Assembly: GCA_013153375.1 (NCBI GenBank)
Contig: JAADEN010000108.1
Span: forward strand, 1 to 12,969
Direction: 5' to 3'
Length of the DNA: 12,969 nucleotides
Origin: Chloroflexota bacterium
GTDB taxonomy: Bacteria > Chloroflexota > Anaerolineae > Anaerolineales > DRMV01
The position numbers were made by a program, and so were the translations under genes. Shown in pieces: positions 1 to 6,470 of this stretch. The first letter of the stretch is position 1, and the number at the start of each line of letters is the position of its first letter. Below the pieces are notes generated by a model. That model searched no databases, was not told the origin of the DNA, and saw only the letters and a program-made list of their open reading frames with translations.

Positions 1-2
1 AT

Positions 3-914
3 CCCACGGGAGCAAAATCCATCATAGAAATTTTTAACATAGATGATGGCCAAATTACACAACTGGCTGAAGATGGCAGAATCTCTGGATACCCACTCTG
101 GTTGCCGGACAAACAAATGGTTTGGTACATAGCATATGACCTATACGCCAATCCCGCGAAGAATCGCAGTCGCTTGATGGCTGCAGCATTGGGAGATGGG
201 CGCTCTCAACTGGTACTAAATGATGTCACTCAGCCGCTTTTCGTAATGCCCAACAACAGAGAGGTGGTTGTTTTGGGTCCGAATCGGCGAGAATTGATAA
301 AAGTAGACATGCTTACCGGAAGTACATCCCCACTCAAGGAGATGTGGGAGTTTGCTGGGCGGAGTACCAGGCTTTTCCAATCTTCTCAGCATTCGAGCTT
401 GCAAAGAACCGTTCTTTATAATGATGCAGCTTTCCTTGTATTAGATTTGACCACGGGAGCGACAACTGAGCTAAGTTTAGGGAAATGGCAACAGGAGACG
501 CGCTGGGCACTGGATGCCCGCTGGAGCCCCGATGGAAGACTTCTGGCTGTGAAGGTCACGGCAGGTCGGCTGCCTAACCCGTACAGTTCCTTGTTAATTC
601 TGGACATCGAGAAGGAATGCTCCTGGGAAATCCCTATCTCGCCCCCCTTTCATATCTACAAGATGGCCTGGTCACCTGGAGGGCGATACCTACTCTTATC
701 GGGAGAGGTGGGCACCATTCCACCGGGGTATCCCATCATTGAGCATCGCTTGCTTGATTTGGCAACAAAGCAAGAGCGCAAGATGAACTTGTGGGACACG
801 GATACCGGTGGTGCGGAGTTTGAGTGGTCTCCTGATGGGAAAACGATCATCACCAATTGTGCGACCCCCGAGGGAGGCGCTTTGTGCACTATTACAGTAG
901 AGGTAAAACCATGA
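3..914 (+). CDS. WD40/TolB-like beta-propeller protein, 5' truncated by window edge
   Basis: The reading frame is open from base 3 with no stop, so the true start lies upstream; a TTG at 102 is only an internal candidate start. About 303 residues are visible. Three copies of the PD40/TolB blade motif WSPDG or WSPGG are seen, with tryptophans near visible residues 174, 223 and 275, each preceded by a short strand and followed by a hydrophobic strand (for example RLLAV, RYLLLSG). Such repeats are known in TolB-like propellers and in secreted or surface sensor proteins; no catalytic residues can be named. The visible part has no membrane segment. The region is clearly AT-richer than the rest of the window: the first 60 bases hold only 22 G or C. 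This suggests different ancestry from the downstream suf and ccm genes. The stop overlaps the ATG of the next ORF (ATGA). Fold confidence is good; function is unknown. Confidence 0.75.
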   Translation, partial: PTGAKSIIEIFNIDDGQITQLAEDGRISGYPLWLPDKQMVWYIAYDLYANPAKNRSRLMAAALGDGRSQLVLNDVTQPLFVMPNNREVVVLGPNRRELIKVDMLTGSTSPLKEMWEFAGRSTRLFQSSQHSSLQRTVLYNDAAFLVLDLTTGATTELSLGKWQQETRWALDARWSPDGRLLAVKVTAGRLPNPYSSLLILDIEKECSWEIPISPPFHIYKMAWSPGGRYLLLSGEVGTIPPGYPIIEHRLLDLATKQERKMNLWDTDTGGAEFEWSPDGKTIITNCATPEGGALCTITVEVKP

Positions 915-1186
915 AGTCACAGGCATCCTTCACAAGCCTTGTGCCGATTTTCTCTGGTATTTTCGGCTCTCAGGTTTTCCTTCGCTATTCAAAGCCGATT
1001 CAGTTAGGAGAGCCGTACCAGGATATCGGAGTGAAGATGTATCCGTTGACAAAGTCCGGCGCGCTCAAAATAAACCGTCCATCTGGACGCCCAGCGGACG
1101 TGGCTGGGCTGCGCGCCAACCGCGGCCGCGAAAGGCAAGGCCACCCTCGCCCGCCATCTCCTCGGACAGCCACGTCCCACCGCTGA
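911..1186 (+). pseudogene. Short coupled ORF, probably a truncated gene across a composition boundary
   Basis: An ATG at 911 overlaps the TGA of the propeller gene, and a GAGGT Shine-Dalgarno at 900-904 sits 6 bases upstream, so initiation here is credible. The ORF encodes 91 residues. The first 50 or so are ordinary in composition, with a hydrophobic stretch (LVPIFSGIFG). From about position 1070 the DNA becomes GC-rich and the peptide turns into low-complexity Arg, Pro and Gly, typical of a frame that is not under protein selection. I infer that a real downstream gene was cut here and its start now runs into unrelated sequence. It matches no family that I recognise. A genuine small protein cannot be excluded. 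Confidence 0.35.
1089..1185. repeat. Inverted repeats in the 915-1287 gap
   Basis: Apart from the short ORF and the sufD terminator, the stretch 915-1287 holds a small hairpin (GCCCAGC at 1089-1095 with GCTGGGC at 1103-1109, 7-base loop, no T tract). It also holds a longer-range inverted repeat: GGACGTGGCTG at 1096-1106 matches CAGCCACGTCC at 1167-1177. This extends on the outside to CAGC at 1092-1095 and GCTG at 1182-1185 if four extra bases are looped out. No function is evident. It may be a degenerate repeat or part of a decayed gene at the edge of the GC-rich block. Confidence 0.4.
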
Positions 1187-1203
1187 CGCCATCCCCCACG
1201 CCC

Positions 1204-1247
1204 AAAAAACACCGTCCCCGGTCGTTCAACCACGGCCGGGGACGGTG
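1204..1247 (-). terminator. Intrinsic terminator of the sufCBD unit
   Basis: A near-perfect hairpin is formed by 1210-1225 and 1232-1247 with a 6-base loop. Its core is 11 perfect pairs (ACCGTCCCCGG with CCGGGGACGGT), extended by one pair outside and, past one mismatched position, three inside. Read on the minus strand, the stem is followed directly by GTTTTTT (complement of the A run at 1204-1209), the classic Rho-independent layout. It lies about 40 bases beyond the sufD stop. The plus-strand side has no T tract, so the terminator appears one-directional. Confidence 0.9.
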
Positions 1248-1287
1248 CCATAGGGGGAGAGGCGGGACAAGGCCGCGGGGCGCGCGT

Positions 1288-2616
1288 TCAGATCCCGCGG
1301 CTCATCTTCTCGTGCACCACTTCCCGGAAGCGCTCGCGCACGCCCTCGAAGGGGATGCGCTGCAGCACTTCGTCGAAGAAGCCCTCCACGATGATGCGCT
1401 TGGCCTCGGATTCGGACAGGCCCCGGGTGCGCAGGTAGAACACCTGCTCGTCGTCCACCCGGCCCAGGGTCGCGCCGTGGGTGCAGCGCACTTCGTTGGC
1501 CATGATCTCCAGGCCGGGGATGGAATCGGCCCGCGCGCCTTCGCTCAGAATCAGGTTGCGGTTGGCCTGGTAGCCGTCGGTGTGCTGGGCCTCGGGCGCG
1601 ACATAGATCATGCCCTGCCACACCGAGCGGGCCGTGTCCTTGAGCGCGCCTTTGAACAGCAGGTCGCTGGTGGTGTGGGGCGCCAGGTGGTTCTGCTGCG
1701 TGTCGTGGTCCATGTGCTGATGGTCGTCCGCGAAGTAGAAGCCCGACATGTAGCCTTCCGCGCCCTCTTCCACCAGGTCGATCTCCATGAAGGACTTGAG
1801 CAGGCGGCTGCCCACCGAACCGAAGATCCAGTTGGCCTGGGCCTCGCGATGCACCTTCACCCGCTCGTGGCTGAAGTGCCACACATGCTCGCCCCAGGAC
1901 TGCAATTCCACCAGGCGCAGGTCCGCGCGCGCGGCCACATGCACTTCCATCACCCCGGCGTGCAGGCTGGGCTGCTGCTGATTGGGCGAGGCCCATTCCA
2001 CGATGACCGTGGCCGACGCGCCTTCCTCCAGCCACACCAGCACATGGTCGAAGTGGGCCACATTTTCGCCCGGGCCCCACAGCAGCGCGTGCAGGGGGCG
2101 CTCCAGGTGCACGCCCGCGGGCACATAGACCAGCACGCCGTTCTGGGCCAGCGCGTGGGCCAGGGCCGCGAACTTGCCTTCGGCCGGGGGCACGACCTGG
2201 CCCAGCAGGTCGGCCAGCAGGTCGCCGTGCTGGGCCTCCGCGGTGCGCAGGTCCAGGAAGAGCACGCCCTGGGCCTCCAGCGCGGGGTCCACCCGGCGCA
2301 GGTGCAGCCGCGGGCCGTGGAGCACCAGTTCGCCCGCGGGGGCTTCGTCGGCCAGGGCCCGCAGCAGGTCGGGCGTGGGCTCGGGGGCCTCGCGGCCCTG
2401 GGCCAGAGCCGCGGGGCTGGGCATACGCCGGATGTTGGTGCGCCGCCAGGGCTCGTCCTGGGTGGTGGGCCAGGGCAGGGCTGAGAAGATTTCCCAGGCC
2501 TCCTGCCGCCAGGCCCGCACCGCGGGGTGGGTGGCGACGATGGCTTCGGGGCCGAAGGTCAGGTGGGGTCCGGTTCGGCGGCGGGTGCCGCGACGAACGA
2601 CGACTTGTTTGGGCAT
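1288..2616 (-). CDS. sufD: Fe-S cluster assembly protein SufD
   Basis: SufD pairs with SufB in the cytosolic SufBC2D scaffold on which Fe-S clusters are built. The protein has 442 residues, normal for the family. The central right-handed beta-helix is followed by the conserved segment with HLAPHTTSDLLFKG (about residues 310-323). The C-terminal signature has C378 and H380 in CTHGATLGRVD, then FYLRTRGL. In E. coli SufD the equivalent His is needed for cluster formation at the SufB-SufD interface. The ATG at 2616 is supported by GGAGGT (2621-2626) 4 bases upstream. The gene lies 42 bases after sufB and ends just before the terminator, so it is the last gene of the unit. The N-terminal 20 residues are unusually rich in Arg. 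The C-terminal half resembles SufB, but the order of genes and the HTTS motif favour SufD. High confidence. Confidence 0.95.
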   Translation of the reverse strand: MPKQVVVRRGTRRRTGPHLTFGPEAIVATHPAVRAWRQEAWEIFSALPWPTTQDEPWRRTNIRRMPSPAALAQGREAPEPTPDLLRALADEAPAGELVLHGPRLHLRRVDPALEAQGVLFLDLRTAEAQHGDLLADLLGQVVPPAEGKFAALAHALAQNGVLVYVPAGVHLERPLHALLWGPGENVAHFDHVLVWLEEGASATVIVEWASPNQQQPSLHAGVMEVHVAARADLRLVELQSWGEHVWHFSHERVKVHREAQANWIFGSVGSRLLKSFMEIDLVEEGAEGYMSGFYFADDHQHMDHDTQQNHLAPHTTSDLLFKGALKDTARSVWQGMIYVAPEAQHTDGYQANRNLILSEGARADSIPGLEIMANEVRCTHGATLGRVDDEQVFYLRTRGLSESEAKRIIVEGFFDEVLQRIPFEGVRERFREVVHEKMSRGI

Positions 2617-2658
2617 GAATACCTCCGATGATGCGCGTATGACTTCCGGCGGCCTGGC

Positions 2659-4068
2659 TCAGCCGATGGAGCCTTCCATCTCCAACTGCACCAGGCGGTT
2701 GAGTTCCACCGCGTACTCCATGGGCAGTTCCCGCACCAGGGGCTCGATGAAGCCGGCCACGATCATGGTGGTGGCCTCTTCCTCGCTCAGGCCCCGGCTG
2801 CGCAGGTAGAACAACTGCTCCTCGCCCACCTTGGAGACCGAAGCCTCGTGGCCGATGGTCACATCGGGCTCCTCGATCTCCATGTAGGGGTAGGTGTCGG
2901 AGCGGGAGTGCTCGTCGATGAGCAACGCGTCGCACACCACATTGGAGCGGGCCCGTTTGGCGCCCCGCTGCACCCGCACCAGGCCGCGGTACGAGGCCCG
3001 GCCCGTGCCCTTGCTCACCGACTTGGACACGATCTTGCTGGTGGTGTCGGCCGCGATGTGGATGACCTTGCCGCCGTTGTCGATGACCTGGCCGTCCTTG
3101 GCGAAGGCCATGGAGAGAATCTCGCCGTGCGCGCCCGGCTCCAGCAGGTAGCACGAGGGGTACTTCATGGTGACCTTGGAGCCGATGTTGGCGTCCACCC
3201 ACTCCATGGTCGCGTCGCCGTACACCAGCGCGCGCTGGGTCACCAGGTTGTACACATTGGTGGACCAGTTCTGGATGGTGGTGTAGCGGAAGCGCGCGCC
3301 CCGCTTGACGATGATCTCGATGACGCCCGTGTGCAGCGAGTCGGTGCTGTACAGGGGCGCGGTGCAGCCCTCCACATAGTGGGCCTCCGCGCCCTCGTCG
3401 ATGATGATGAGGGTGCGCTCGAACTGGCCGATGTTGGCCACATTCAGGCGGAAGTAGGCCTGCAAGGGCTGTTCCACCTTGACGCCCGGCGGCACATAGA
3501 CGAAGGAGCCGCCGGACCACACCGCGGAGTTCAGGGCCGCAAATTTGTTGTCCTCGATGGGCACCACTTTGCCGAAATATTGCCGAAACAGGTCGGGATG
3601 GTCCCGCAGGCCGTCCTCGATGCTCTTGAAGATCACGCCCTTGCTTTCCAGTTCTTCCTTGACCCGGTGGTACACCATCTCGGACTCGTACTGCGCGCCC
3701 ACGCCGGCCAGGAACTTCTGCTCGGCCTCGGGGATGCCCAGGCGCTCGAATGTGCGCTTGATGTCCTCGGGCACCTCGTCCCACGAGCGGCCGGCGCGCT
3801 CGGCGGGCTTGACATAATACACGATGTCGTCGAAGTTCAGGTCCGACAGATCAGGCCCCCAGTTGGGCATGGGGCGCTGGATGAAGTGCCGGTAGGCCCG
3901 CAGCCGAAAGTCCAACATCCACTCGGGCTCGCCCTTGAACGCCGAAATCTGACGCACCACCTCTTCGCTCAGGCCCTTGGGGGCCTTGTACACATAAGTC
4001 TCGGGCGACTTCCAGCCGTAACGATACTCTTCCAGGTCGCGTAACAGGGCTACATCTTGCGTCGTCAT
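2659..4068 (-). CDS. sufB: Fe-S cluster assembly protein SufB
   Basis: SufB is the main scaffold subunit of SufBC2D; it receives sulfur and assembles Fe-S clusters in the cytosol. The 469-residue length is typical. Family features seen: an N-terminal YRYGWK segment, KAPKGLSEEVVRQIS, the EPEWML motif near residues 47-52, PNWGPDLSDL near 68-77, the beta-helix core with YVPPGVKVEQPLQAYFR, and a C-terminal helical domain. C379 in NVVCDALL corresponds to the sulfur-accepting Cys405 of E. coli SufB. The segment GHEASVSKVGEEQLFYLRSRG follows at about residues 406-426, one residue too long to be given unbroken elsewhere. The ATG at 4068 has GGAGG (4074-4078) 5 bases upstream. It follows sufC by 33 bases and precedes sufD by 42, so all three are probably co-transcribed. 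There is no N-terminal CxxC motif of the kind seen in some Gram-negative SufB. High confidence. Confidence 0.97.
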   Translation of the reverse strand: MTTQDVALLRDLEEYRYGWKSPETYVYKAPKGLSEEVVRQISAFKGEPEWMLDFRLRAYRHFIQRPMPNWGPDLSDLNFDDIVYYVKPAERAGRSWDEVPEDIKRTFERLGIPEAEQKFLAGVGAQYESEMVYHRVKEELESKGVIFKSIEDGLRDHPDLFRQYFGKVVPIEDNKFAALNSAVWSGGSFVYVPPGVKVEQPLQAYFRLNVANIGQFERTLIIIDEGAEAHYVEGCTAPLYSTDSLHTGVIEIIVKRGARFRYTTIQNWSTNVYNLVTQRALVYGDATMEWVDANIGSKVTMKYPSCYLLEPGAHGEILSMAFAKDGQVIDNGGKVIHIAADTTSKIVSKSVSKGTGRASYRGLVRVQRGAKRARSNVVCDALLIDEHSRSDTYPYMEIEEPDVTIGHEASVSKVGEEQLFYLRSRGLSEEEATTMIVAGFIEPLVRELPMEYAVELNRLVQLEMEGSIG

Positions 4069-4101
4069 GGTTGCCTCCAGGGGAAAGGCTCTCGGGCCGG
4101 G

Positions 4102-4884
4102 TCAGGCCGCGGAGGCCAGGGGCTCGACATCTTGGACCCAGCGTTTGTAGCCCTCGGCCTCCAGTTGGTCGGCCAGTTCGGGGCCGCCCGAGGCCACGAT
4201 GCGCCCATCCACCAGGATGTGCACATAGTCGGGCCGGATGTGATCCAGAATGCGCTTGTAGTGGGTGATGATGAGGAAGCCCCGCTCGGGCCCGCGCAGC
4301 GCGTTGATGCCGTGGGCCACCGCGCGCAGCGCGTCGATGTCCAGGCCGCTGTCGGTCTCGTCCAGGATGGCGAACTCGGGGTCCAGCACGGCCATTTGCA
4401 GCACCTCGGTCTTCTTCTTCTCGCCGCCGCTGAAGCCGTCGTTGAGGTAGCGGCCCGCGAAGTCGGGGCTCAGGCCCAGCAGCCGCATCTTCTCGGTGAG
4501 CAACTTGCGGAATTCCAGCACCGAGATGCCGGGGTCGTCGGGGTTCTGCGCCCGGCGCTTGGCGTTGAGCGCGGCCCGCAGGAAGTTGGCCACGGTCACG
4601 CCGGGCACGGCCACGGGATACTGGAAGGCCAGGAACAGCCCCAGGTGGGCCCGCTCTTCGGGGTCCAACTCCAGGATGTTCTGGCCCTTGAAGATCACCT
4701 CGCCCTCGGTGACCTCGTAGGCGGGATGGCCCATGAGCACATAGGCCAGGGTGCTCTTGCCCGCGCCGTTGGGGCCCATGAGCGCGTGCACTTCACCCTT
4801 GCGCAGGGTCAGGTTCAGACCCTTGAGAATCTCACGCTCCGCGGTGCGGGCGTGCAGGTTGCGAATGTCCAGGATGTCCGACAT
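4102..4884 (-). CDS. sufC: Fe-S assembly ABC-type ATPase SufC
   Basis: SufC is the soluble ABC ATPase that drives conformational changes of SufB-SufD during cluster assembly. In its 260 residues all nucleotide-binding motifs are visible: Walker A GPNGAGKST at 37-45, Q-loop Q88 in FQYP, signature FSGGEKKKTE at 151-160, Walker B FAILDE at 171-176 followed by TDSGLD, and the H-loop His208 in IITHY. The FSGGEKKK and DETDSGLD forms are diagnostic for SufC rather than for transporter ATPases. There are no membrane segments. The ATG at 4884 has AAGGAG at 4895-4900, 10 bases upstream. It is first in the sufCBD unit and transcribed from the promoter at 4943-4971, inside the control region shared with sufR, so repression by SufR is likely. 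The C-terminal tail after residue 250 is short and variable. Confidence 0.97.
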   Translation of the reverse strand: MSDILDIRNLHARTAEREILKGLNLTLRKGEVHALMGPNGAGKSTLAYVLMGHPAYEVTEGEVIFKGQNILELDPEERAHLGLFLAFQYPVAVPGVTVANFLRAALNAKRRAQNPDDPGISVLEFRKLLTEKMRLLGLSPDFAGRYLNDGFSGGEKKKTEVLQMAVLDPEFAILDETDSGLDIDALRAVAHGINALRGPERGFLIITHYKRILDHIRPDYVHILVDGRIVASGGPELADQLEAEGYKRWVQDVEPLASAA

Positions 4885-4942
4885 AGGGGCTCATCTCCTT
4901 GAGAAAGGGTTGCCAACCGTCGTTGCTTTGGATCGTGGCCCC

Positions 4943-4971
4943 ATTATAGGGGTTTGGCCCCCGGTCGTCAA
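4943..4971 (-). promoter_or_regulatory. sigma70-type promoter of sufCBD
   Basis: On the minus strand, TTGACG (4966-4971) and a perfect TATAAT (4943-4948) are separated by exactly 17 bases, close to the sigma70/sigmaA optimum. The predicted start lies near 4936, giving a leader of about 50 bases before the sufC ATG. The -35 box lies within the left arm of the operator palindrome. The -10 box is flanked by CCCC and GGGG. Confidence 0.85.
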
Positions 4972-5009
4972 GATTTGGAAGAGAAAAATCTAAAAAATCT
5001 TGACAACCG
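4962..5009. promoter_or_regulatory. Long inverted repeat covering both divergent -35 boxes; probable SufR operator
   Basis: Bases 4962-4976 and 4995-5009 form an inverted repeat of 15-bp arms with a single mismatch. The inner ten bases, GTCAAGATTT (4967-4976) and AAATCTTGAC (4995-5004), pair perfectly and so do the outer four, CGGT and ACCG. The 18-base centre is purine-rich and AT-rich. The left arm covers the sufC -35 box (4966-4971) and the right arm covers the sufR -35 box (5000-5005). A dimeric winged-helix repressor bound to each arm, or to both, would block both promoters. Symmetry and position are seen directly. Assignment to SufR is inferred from adjacency and from the known autoregulation of this family. 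Confidence 0.75.
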
Positions 5010-5028
5010 ACAGGGGGCGCGGTATACT
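5000..5028 (+). promoter_or_regulatory. sigma70-type promoter of sufR-sufT
   Basis: A perfect TTGACA (5000-5005) and TATACT (5023-5028) are separated by 17 bases. The predicted start is near 5035, giving a very short leader of about 15 bases before the ATG at 5051. The -35 box lies in the right arm of the operator repeat. Confidence 0.88.
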
Positions 5029-5050
5029 AAAGGCACCACGAGGCAGGGAC

Positions 5051-5698
5051 ATGGGAAAAACGCGAGATCGCTTGCTACGATTGCTCTTGACACGGCCGCG
5101 GCGCACGGTCAAGGAGTTGGCCGCGGAATTGGGCATTAACCCCATTTCGGTGCGGCACCATCTGACGCGGCTGGAAGCCGAAGGCTTGATCGCGTCGGAG
5201 GAAGAGCGCCACGGCGTGGGCCGTCCGCGGCGGGTGTACTACCTCACGCCTTTGGGGCTGGAGAAGTTCCCGTCGCGGTATGTGCAGTTCACCGTGCGGC
5301 TGCTGCAGCAACTCAAGCAGACTTTGCCGCCGCAGATGGTGGGGCAGTTGTTCGCCCAGATGGCCCGCCAGATGGCCGAGGAGTACGCGCCGCAGGTGGA
5401 GGATTTGACCCTGGAGCAGCGGCTGGATTTTCTGGCCCAGTTGCTGCAACAAGAGGGCTTCACCGTGGAATGGGAGCGGCAGGGCGATCACTATGTGCTG
5501 CGCGAGATCTCGTGTCCCTACTTGCACATCGGGCAAAATCATCCCGAGGTGTGCACCGTGGATGAAAATCTGATCGCGGCGCTGCTGGACATTCCCGCGG
5601 CGCGGGTGCAGTGCATCCTGGACGGTGACCACGTGTGCACCTATGTCATTCCGGCCCAAGTGCAGGCCTCAACTCTACCTCAGGAGCAAGCGTCATGA
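5051..5698 (+). CDS. sufR: SufR-like Fe-S-sensing winged-helix transcriptional repressor
   Basis: This is a probable repressor of the suf genes that senses Fe-S status through its own cluster. It has 215 residues. The N-terminal winged helix-turn-helix spans about residues 5-65: TVKELAAELGINPISVRHHLTRL, shown here only as its start TVKELAAELGI, with the recognition helix around 31-43 and the wing GVGRPRRVYYLT at 55-66. A helical middle region follows. The C-terminal part has four cysteines, C155, C168, C188 and C196. The pattern C-x12-C-x27-C (155, 168, 196) matches the cluster-binding spacing I recall for actinobacterial SufR; C188 is extra. The start is the ATG at 5051 because the upstream TTG at 5000 is the -35 box of its own promoter. 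The ribosome-binding site is weak (AGG and GGG at 5041-5049). The gene is divergent from sufCBD and overlaps the SufT-like gene by ATGA, so autoregulation is likely. Confidence 0.88.
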   Translation: MGKTRDRLLRLLLTRPRRTVKELAAELGINPISVRHHLTRLEAEGLIASEEERHGVGRPRRVYYLTPLGLEKFPSRYVQFTVRLLQQLKQTLPPQMVGQLFAQMARQMAEEYAPQVEDLTLEQRLDFLAQLLQQEGFTVEWERQGDHYVLREISCPYLHIGQNHPEVCTVDENLIAALLDIPAARVQCILDGDHVCTYVIPAQVQASTLPQEQAS

Positions 5699-6114
5699 GC
5701 GACCGCCCCAACGAGAACGAGCCGCAAACCACGGCCACGCCGCAAGACGAGGCCGCCCAGCCGCAGCCGGGCAGCAATCGCCCCCGCTGGGACATCGAAG
5801 AGACGCATCCCGACAAGGTCGAAGAACTCATCAAAGGCTTCCGCACGGTGGTGGACCCCGAAATCGGGTTGGACATCATCACTTTGGGCCTGGTGCGCAA
5901 TGTGCGCATTGATCCCGAGAAGAACGAGGCCCTGGTGACCATGATTTTGACCACGCCGTTCTGCCCTTACGGCCCCGCGCTGCTGGAAATGGCGCGGCAG
6001 AAGGCCGAGCAAGTCCTGGGCATGCCCACGGCCATCGAGATGGGCACCGAAGTGTGGGACATGTCCATGGTCGAGGACGGCGAACTGCTCAAGAAGTGGG
6101 GCCTTTGGTGGTGA
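5695..6114 (+). CDS. sufT: DUF59/MIP18-family Fe-S assembly protein, SufT-like
   Basis: This is a small cytosolic protein of 139 residues. Members of this family (SufT, PaaD, MIP18) assist Fe-S cluster maturation or delivery. The DUF59 domain covers about residues 42-130: DPEIGLDIITLGLV at 54-67 and TTPFCPYGP at 86-94, with the single conserved Cys at 90. Residues 1-35 are a Pro-, Gln- and Glu-rich extension, probably disordered. The C-terminus ends in an unusual WGLWW. The ATG at 5695 overlaps the sufR stop (ATGA) and has AGGAG (5682-5686) 8 bases upstream inside sufR, so translation is probably coupled. An in-frame ATG at 5635 would lie far inside sufR and has no good ribosome-binding site. 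The same transcript as a SUF regulator, ending at the terminator at 6161, supports a role in Fe-S metabolism rather than in phenylacetate breakdown. The symbol is by family and context. Confidence 0.85.
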   Translation: MSDRPNENEPQTTATPQDEAAQPQPGSNRPRWDIEETHPDKVEELIKGFRTVVDPEIGLDIITLGLVRNVRIDPEKNEALVTMILTTPFCPYGPALLEMARQKAEQVLGMPTAIEMGTEVWDMSMVEDGELLKKWGLWW

Positions 6115-6160
6115 AGTAAAACCTGTCCTTCTCAAGCGAACGACCACCTTGCACAAGGGA

Positions 6161-6194
6161 ACTGCGCGGGCTGCCCGGCCCGCGCAGTGTTTTT
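6161..6194 (+). terminator. Intrinsic terminator of sufR-sufT
   Basis: CTGCGCGGGC (6162-6171) pairs perfectly with GCCCGCGCAG (6178-6187) around a 6-base loop; A6161 and T6188 add an eleventh pair. A TGTTTTT tract follows to 6194. It lies about 45 bases after the SufT-like stop, separating this unit from the zinc-ribbon/ccm region. Confidence 0.9.
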
Positions 6195-6470
6195 GGGCCG
6201 GCCTGTCGCGCGGGGCAGGCCAAGGCCGTAGAAGCCGCGTGGCGTTGCGCATCCGGCCTGCAAATCTGCGCCGGGCGACCGGCCGATCGCCCCTACCGTT
6301 GCCACATCGTCGTCGCTGGCTTTCCCGCGCCGCGGGGGACGCGTGGTATACTCCGCCTGGTTTTGGGTTCTGCCGCGCCGGCCGGACTGGCGGCGTTGGC
6401 CGAAATTCGTTCGGGGCCGTGGGACGGGCCGTGGCCGCCCGCTACGGACTCGAAGCACGAGGAGGCGCTC
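6195..6470 (+). promoter_or_regulatory. Gene-free leader with possible extended -10 promoter at 6344-6352
   Basis: The gap 6115-6470 carries no convincing gene. After the terminator it contains one promoter-like element, TGG-TATACT (TATACT at 6347-6352), which fits an extended -10 (TGn) site. No -35 box is visible at 16-18 bases. A start near 6359 would give a leader of about 110 bases before the zinc-ribbon protein. The TATACT hexamer is the same as that of the sufR promoter. I see no riboswitch or other RNA element that I can name. Confidence 0.45.

Noticed and set aside
1074..1253. Plus-strand open frame reading VHLDAQRTWLG and onward, possible gene remnant
   Set aside because: No start codon with a ribosome-binding site, an in-frame stop at 1071-1073 and no family that I recognise; it also runs through the terminator hairpin.
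1226..3784. Very long minus-strand open frame (852 codons) through sufD and sufB
   Set aside because: It is out of frame with two unmistakable genes, has low-complexity Arg, Gly and Pro content and exists because GC-rich DNA lacks stops.
5000..5050. TTG start that would extend the SufR-like protein by 17 residues
   Set aside because: This TTG is the first triplet of the TTGACA -35 box, so it lies upstream of the transcription start; the ATG at 5051 opens the winged-helix domain directly.
5635..5694. Upstream ATG extending the SufT-like protein by 20 residues
   Set aside because: Lies inside sufR without a ribosome-binding site, whereas ATG 5695 has AGGAG at good spacing and an ATGA overlap.
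6363..6470. Upstream in-frame start for the zinc-ribbon protein
   Set aside because: Would add 36 residues ahead of a clear signal peptide; GAGGAGG supports ATG 6471.
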